64,000 bases of DNA, taken from the NCBI GenBank assembly GCA_048526005.1, contig DBFVEH010000021.1:310001-374000 (forward strand). Reading direction: 5' to 3'. Position numbers and translations under genes: made by a program. The stretch's first letter is position 1. Each line of letters begins with the position of its first letter. Below are positions 60,631 to 64,000 of this stretch, piece after piece. The notes beneath the pieces were generated by a model, which had not been told where the DNA came from, did not search any database, and saw only the letters and a program-made list of their open reading frames with translations. This DNA comes from QALR01 sp900552255 (GTDB lineage: Bacteria > Bacillota > Clostridia > Oscillospirales > CAG-272).

Positions 60631-62922
60631 TTATTTTTCATACGACAAGTCAAGTCTGCCGTCCGTATCCTCCATGAACAAGACCTTGCTCATGATCCGA
60701 TCGGGCTCGGTATAACGGACTGTTTCTTTATCCACAAAAACGACATACTCCGCACCCGAAAAACAGGACGAATCGAAAATATTTTTCAAGACGGGTCCAT
60801 GTACACCGCATACCACAACGGCGGCATTCTCCGAAAGCGCCGACACCGAGCTTAGTTCAAAAGCGGAAGCACCGGCATAGACAAACACGGGATCGTCACT
60901 GCCGATTTCCGCGTAAAACGCAACGACCGGATGTACCGAACGGGACAGCGTCAGATAATCCGGCAGATACAGCTTCAAAGCGCCGCATTCCAAATACGAG
61001 TTCCCGTCGCGCGGATAAAACGACACGCCGCAAATGCCGTCAAGCGCAGCCAAAATCGCCTCCGCCGCCTGCGAATCTCCGTCGGTTTCCGGCTCCGGCA
61101 GGAGCACCTGATGAATCTTCATCTTATCCGCAAGCTTTCTCACCGTGCCGGCATGATAGGAATGAAGGTGCGTCAGCACAAGCATATCGATTTCGCATTC
61201 GTAATAATCGGCAAAGGAATCCGCGGCCTGCGACGGTACCGCATAGCCGCCGGTGCCGATATCGATAAGGATGGTTTTCCCGCCGCAGACAAAGCCCACG
61301 GCGTCGCTTTTTCCGTCGCTCTCCACAAAGACCTTTACCGCATCCCCCGACATGCCGTGAAATACGGCGTATGCGCCGCCGAAAGCGACCGTACAGGCAA
61401 GGAACACCGCCAGCATCCAGCCGGGATTCAGCTTTTTCACCAAAAGGACCGCCGTAATGCCGATCACAAGCATCGCGATGATAAAACCTGCAAACGGATA
61501 CCGGATGGAGATATAAATTCCCTCGATGTCCGAGATTTTCTCGGCGATACCGGTTGAAAACGCGATCAGAAAACGGCATACGGAGCCGAGCAATGCCGGA
61601 ACAAACGGGAGAAAAGAAAAAACCGTGAGAAAGACAAGCAGATATAAGATAATCTCGGTCAGAGGCACAAACACAAGATTGGCAAGCGGCGAGAGGAGCG
61701 ACACGCCGCCGTACAGAAGATAGGTCACGGGCATTGTGAAAAAGGTCGCCGTGAGGGTCATGACAAGAAGCGAGATCACGGAGCGCAAAATTCTGACGAA
61801 AACAGAGCGCCGTCTCTCTCTCGCAGTCTTTCCCGCGAAAAGTCCGTCCAAAAACGGACTGATCGTGATGATCCCGAGCGTGGCAAGAAAGGAAAGCCAC
61901 AGACCCGCGTCATAGACGGAAAACGGACGAACGATAAGAATCAAGGTCACGGCGAAAATAAGCGAAGTGAGCGAATCGCTCCGTTCGCCCAAAAGCTCGG
62001 CGAGATAAAAGAGCCCCAGCATGATCGCCGCCCTTGTCACGGAGGACGAAAAGCCGCAGATCATGGCGAAAAACAGGATAAGAACCAAAAGGAAAGCATT
62101 CTTTTTTCGTTTGGATACCGTAAGCTTGCGCATAAGGAAATCCGCTCCGCCCACGATCACGGAAAGATGCAATCCTGACACCGCCAAAATATGCGACAGC
62201 CCAAGACGCTTGTAGGCAAGTCGGAGCTGTCCGTCCAAAGTGTCGCGGTTCCCGGTCAAAAGCGCCGTAGCAAAGCCCGCTTCCCTGCCGCCGATGTAGG
62301 TCTCAAAATTTCCGGCGATCCACGCTCTTATATTTTCCGCCCAAGAAAGAAGCTCTCGCCGGTGCGTTCCCGTGACGGAAAAATCCTCGGCGGTGCCTGA
62401 AATCACGACGCCCTTCGATTTCAAATAGGAATCGTAATCCGCCTCATTTTCGGAAAACACACAGGAAAAAGAAATCTCCTCATACGGCGAAAGCTCACCC
62501 GCAAACGGTATCGACAAGGAAATTTTAACGTTCGCCTTCTCGCCGTCAACAGAAATAAGCTTTATGTAATAGGAGGAGCCATAGGGCTTTTCATAGAGGA
62601 CCTCGCTCACATATCCCACGGCATTGTGTTCTTCCCCATCGGCAAGCGCCTGATACTTCTCAATTCTGTTTTTCGAGAAGCTCCAGCCATATAGGAGAGC
62701 GACGCATACGGCAGCTAAAACAAGCGCAAGAATGGCAACCGCGCGTCTCCTGCTTTCTTTCCTTCTGCCGAAAAAAAGAAAAACGGAATTGACGCCGATA
62801 AGCAGCCCGGCCATAAGGAGAAGCTGCCAAAACCGCATCTCCGGCAGAAGAAACGGAGCGGAAAACAAAAGAATATAAGAAAACAGAATCGCCGCAAGCC
62901 TTTTATGAGCGGTCACATTCAA
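60631..62922 (-). CDS. comEC: ComEC/Rec2-family DNA uptake channel protein with altered hydrolase domain
   Basis: 763 residues from a TTG at 62922, chosen because AAAGGAGG lies 8 nt upstream. Two N-terminal helices, a DUF4131 region, then the Competence domain with many helices (GLSHILAVSGLHLSVIVG is the family signature) and a C-terminal metallo-beta-lactamase-like domain from about 540. ComEC passes single-stranded DNA through the membrane in transformation. In the C-terminal domain the expected HxHxDH reads HLHSYH near 581-591, and the later HHGS-type motif is absent. No comEA or comEB is adjacent. Confidence 0.9.
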   Translation of the reverse strand: MNVTAHKRLAAILFSYILLFSAPFLLPEMRFWQLLLMAGLLIGVNSVFLFFGRRKESRRRAVAILALVLAAVCVALLYGWSFSKNRIEKYQALADGEEHNAVGYVSEVLYEKPYGSSYYIKLISVDGEKANVKISLSIPFAGELSPYEEISFSCVFSENEADYDSYLKSKGVVISGTAEDFSVTGTHRRELLSWAENIRAWIAGNFETYIGGREAGFATALLTGNRDTLDGQLRLAYKRLGLSHILAVSGLHLSVIVGGADFLMRKLTVSKRKKNAFLLVLILFFAMICGFSSSVTRAAIMLGLFYLAELLGERSDSLTSLIFAVTLILIVRPFSVYDAGLWLSFLATLGIITISPFLDGLFAGKTARERRRSVFVRILRSVISLLVMTLTATFFTMPVTYLLYGGVSLLSPLANLVFVPLTEIILYLLVFLTVFSFLPFVPALLGSVCRFLIAFSTGIAEKISDIEGIYISIRYPFAGFIIAMLVIGITAVLLVKKLNPGWMLAVFLACTVAFGGAYAVFHGMSGDAVKVFVESDGKSDAVGFVCGGKTILIDIGTGGYAVPSQAADSFADYYECEIDMLVLTHLHSYHAGTVRKLADKMKIHQVLLPEPETDGDSQAAEAILAALDGICGVSFYPRDGNSYLECGALKLYLPDYLTLSRSVHPVVAFYAEIGSDDPVFVYAGASAFELSSVSALSENAAVVVCGVHGPVLKNIFDSSCFSGAEYVVFVDKETVRYTEPDRIMSKVLFMEDTDGRLDLSYEK

Positions 62923-62988
62923 TTCCGCAGCCTCCTTTCTCCAGCATAAGATCAATCGCGTTATAAGGTTTGATATCCTCAGATTTGA

Positions 62989-63017
62989 CAAAAGCCTGCA
63001 AGGAATGCAGGCTTTTG
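62989..63017 (-). terminator. Terminator after pgi
   Basis: 12-bp perfect stem CAAAAGCCTGCA / TGCAGGCTTTTG with a 5-nt loop, TTTTG at the end of the minus-strand stem. Confidence 0.82.
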
Positions 63018-63027
63018 AAATATAGGC

Positions 63028-64000
63028 TCAGAGCTTGGAAAGGCGTGATTCCAATTCTGCGCGAAGCTCGGAATAGCCGGGCTTGTCGAGAAGCGCGAAC
63101 ATGTTTTTCTTATACGCCTCGACGCCGGGCTGATTGAACGGATTGACGCCCAGCATATAGCCGGAAACCGCGCACGCCTTTTCAAAGAAATAGACGAGAT
63201 AACCGAAGTCAAACGCGGAACGGGAGGTAAGCGTAATCGAAAGATTCGGAACGCCGCCGTCCGTGTGGGCGAGTACTGTGCCGTCATGCGCCATTTGATT
63301 GACGTAATTTACCGTCTTGCCGGCCATGAAGTTCAGTCCGTCGCCGTTCTCCGCGTCGGCGGGAACAGTGAAGCCGTCGTCGATATCCACGTTGACGACC
63401 GTCTCGAACATCGATCTTGTGCCCTCTTGGATAAACTGTCCGATGGAATGAAGATCGGTGGAATACACGGCGCTTGCCGGATACAAGCCCTTGCCGTCCT
63501 TGCCCTCGGATTCACCGTAAAGCTGCTTCCACCATTCGCAGGTCATCGCAAGCGCCGGATCGTTCACAGCGAGAATCTCGATGCCCTTTCCCTTCCGGTA
63601 AAGGATATTGCGCAGGGCGGCGTATCTGAGGCATCCGTTGGTATGGACATCCCCCGCCAGAAAATCGTCGTAGGCTGCGTCGGCGCCCGCCATCATTTCC
63701 TCGATATCGGCTCCGGAAACCGCGATGGGCAGAAGCCCGACGGGTGTGAGCACGGAATATCTGCCGCCGACGTCGTCGGCGATCACAAAGCTCTCATAGC
63801 CGTATGTATCCGCCTGAGAGCGAAGCGCGCCGCGCGACTTGTCGGTCGTCGCGAAGATCCGCTCGGCTGCGCCTTCTTTTCCATATTTCTCGATCAAAAG
63901 ATCGCGGAAAATGCGGAACGCGATGGCGGGCTCGGTCGTCGTGCCGGACTTGGAAATCACATTGACGCATACGTCGCGCCCTTCGCAAAGCTCAAGAATC
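63028..64000 (-). CDS. pgi: Glucose-6-phosphate isomerase (5' part cut off by window edge)
   Basis: The frame stays open to the right window edge, so only the C-terminal 323 or so residues are present. SIS-domain motifs: VISKSGTTTEPAIAFRIFRD and RYSVLTPVGLLPIAVSGADI. The region SAVYSTDLHSIGQFIQEGTR and the C-terminal AYKKNMFALLDKPGYSEL are typical of Firmicute Pgi. It interconverts glucose-6-P and fructose-6-P in glycolysis. A terminator follows directly, so it is not co-transcribed with comEC. Confidence 0.95.
   Translation of the reverse strand, partial: ILELCEGRDVCVNVISKSGTTTEPAIAFRIFRDLLIEKYGKEGAAERIFATTDKSRGALRSQADTYGYESFVIADDVGGRYSVLTPVGLLPIAVSGADIEEMMAGADAAYDDFLAGDVHTNGCLRYAALRNILYRKGKGIEILAVNDPALAMTCEWWKQLYGESEGKDGKGLYPASAVYSTDLHSIGQFIQEGTRSMFETVVNVDIDDGFTVPADAENGDGLNFMAGKTVNYVNQMAHDGTVLAHTDGGVPNLSITLTSRSAFDFGYLVYFFEKACAVSGYMLGVNPFNQPGVEAYKKNMFALLDKPGYSELRAELESRLSKL

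Noticed and set aside
1..64000. CRISPR array or tandem repeat cluster
   Set aside because: Read through both strands; only isolated hairpins and the two MarR operator copies were seen, no regular repeat-spacer pattern.

Overview
The window looks like a chromosomal segment of a spore-forming member of the Clostridia (phylum Bacillota). The basis is gene content: the sporulation genes yabP and yabQ beside a divIC-like gene, a PolC-type DNA polymerase III, the Firmicute gene order uppS-cdsA-dxr-rseP-ispG-polC preceded by pyrH-frr, a tRNA-sensing T-box leader, and smpB next to a one-piece tmRNA. Base composition looks to be around half G+C by eye. Genus cannot be told from the sequence alone. Both ends cut a gene: a heparinase II/III-like gene at the left and pgi at the right. 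I saw no rRNA operon, CRISPR array, intact insertion sequence or prophage.

Layout. 1-3.4 kb (minus): a heparinase-like gene, a small unknown gene, then hup-S4-yabP-yabQ-divIC. 3.5-14.2 kb (minus): polC, ispG, rseP, dxr, cdsA, uppS, frr, pyrH, that is replication, MEP isoprenoid synthesis, envelope lipid carriers and translation recycling. 14.3-19.9 kb (minus): an ABC exporter-like pair whose permease carries a long coiled coil, a HAD phosphatase and serine acetyltransferase. 20-23.3 kb (minus): rpe and a two-component system. 23.5-26.6 kb (plus): ychF, nfo and a sugar-kinase-like gene. 26.6-30.2 kb (minus): topB and a MATE transporter. 30.5-36.4 kb (minus): a GH78-like glycosidase co-transcribed with a large pseudopilin-like protein, next to a LytTR response regulator. 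36.6-39.1 kb (plus): an L-fucose isomerase-like gene and an HD nucleotidase. 39.1-40.0 kb (minus): a MarR repressor and an RNHCP zinc protein with visible operators.

40.3-47.0 kb (minus) reads as one long transcription unit. It starts with a GlpA-like oxidoreductase, a second FAD oxidoreductase and a DUF1667 protein, and continues through mgtC into proB-proA-proC. 47.3-57.2 kb (plus) is a complete branched-chain amino-acid superoperon, leuA-leuC-leuD-leuB-ilvB-ilvN-ilvC-ilvD, behind a clear T-box leader. 57.3-64 kb (minus) holds tRNA-Ser(GCU), tmRNA, smpB, an apparently frameshifted membrane-protein gene, a DivIVA-like gene, comEC and pgi.

Many promoters with 16-17 bp spacing and many intrinsic terminators can be read directly and are listed, because they define the transcription units. 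I did not find a clearly undescribed multi-gene defence or mobile system. The most unusual items are the pseudopilin/GH78/LytTR locus, the MarR-RNHCP module with paired operators, a structured element upstream of the DivIVA-like gene, a ComEC whose C-terminal metallo-beta-lactamase motif has decayed, the frameshifted gene, and a possible integrase scar beside tRNA-Ser. All similarity statements come from motif recognition, not from database searches.
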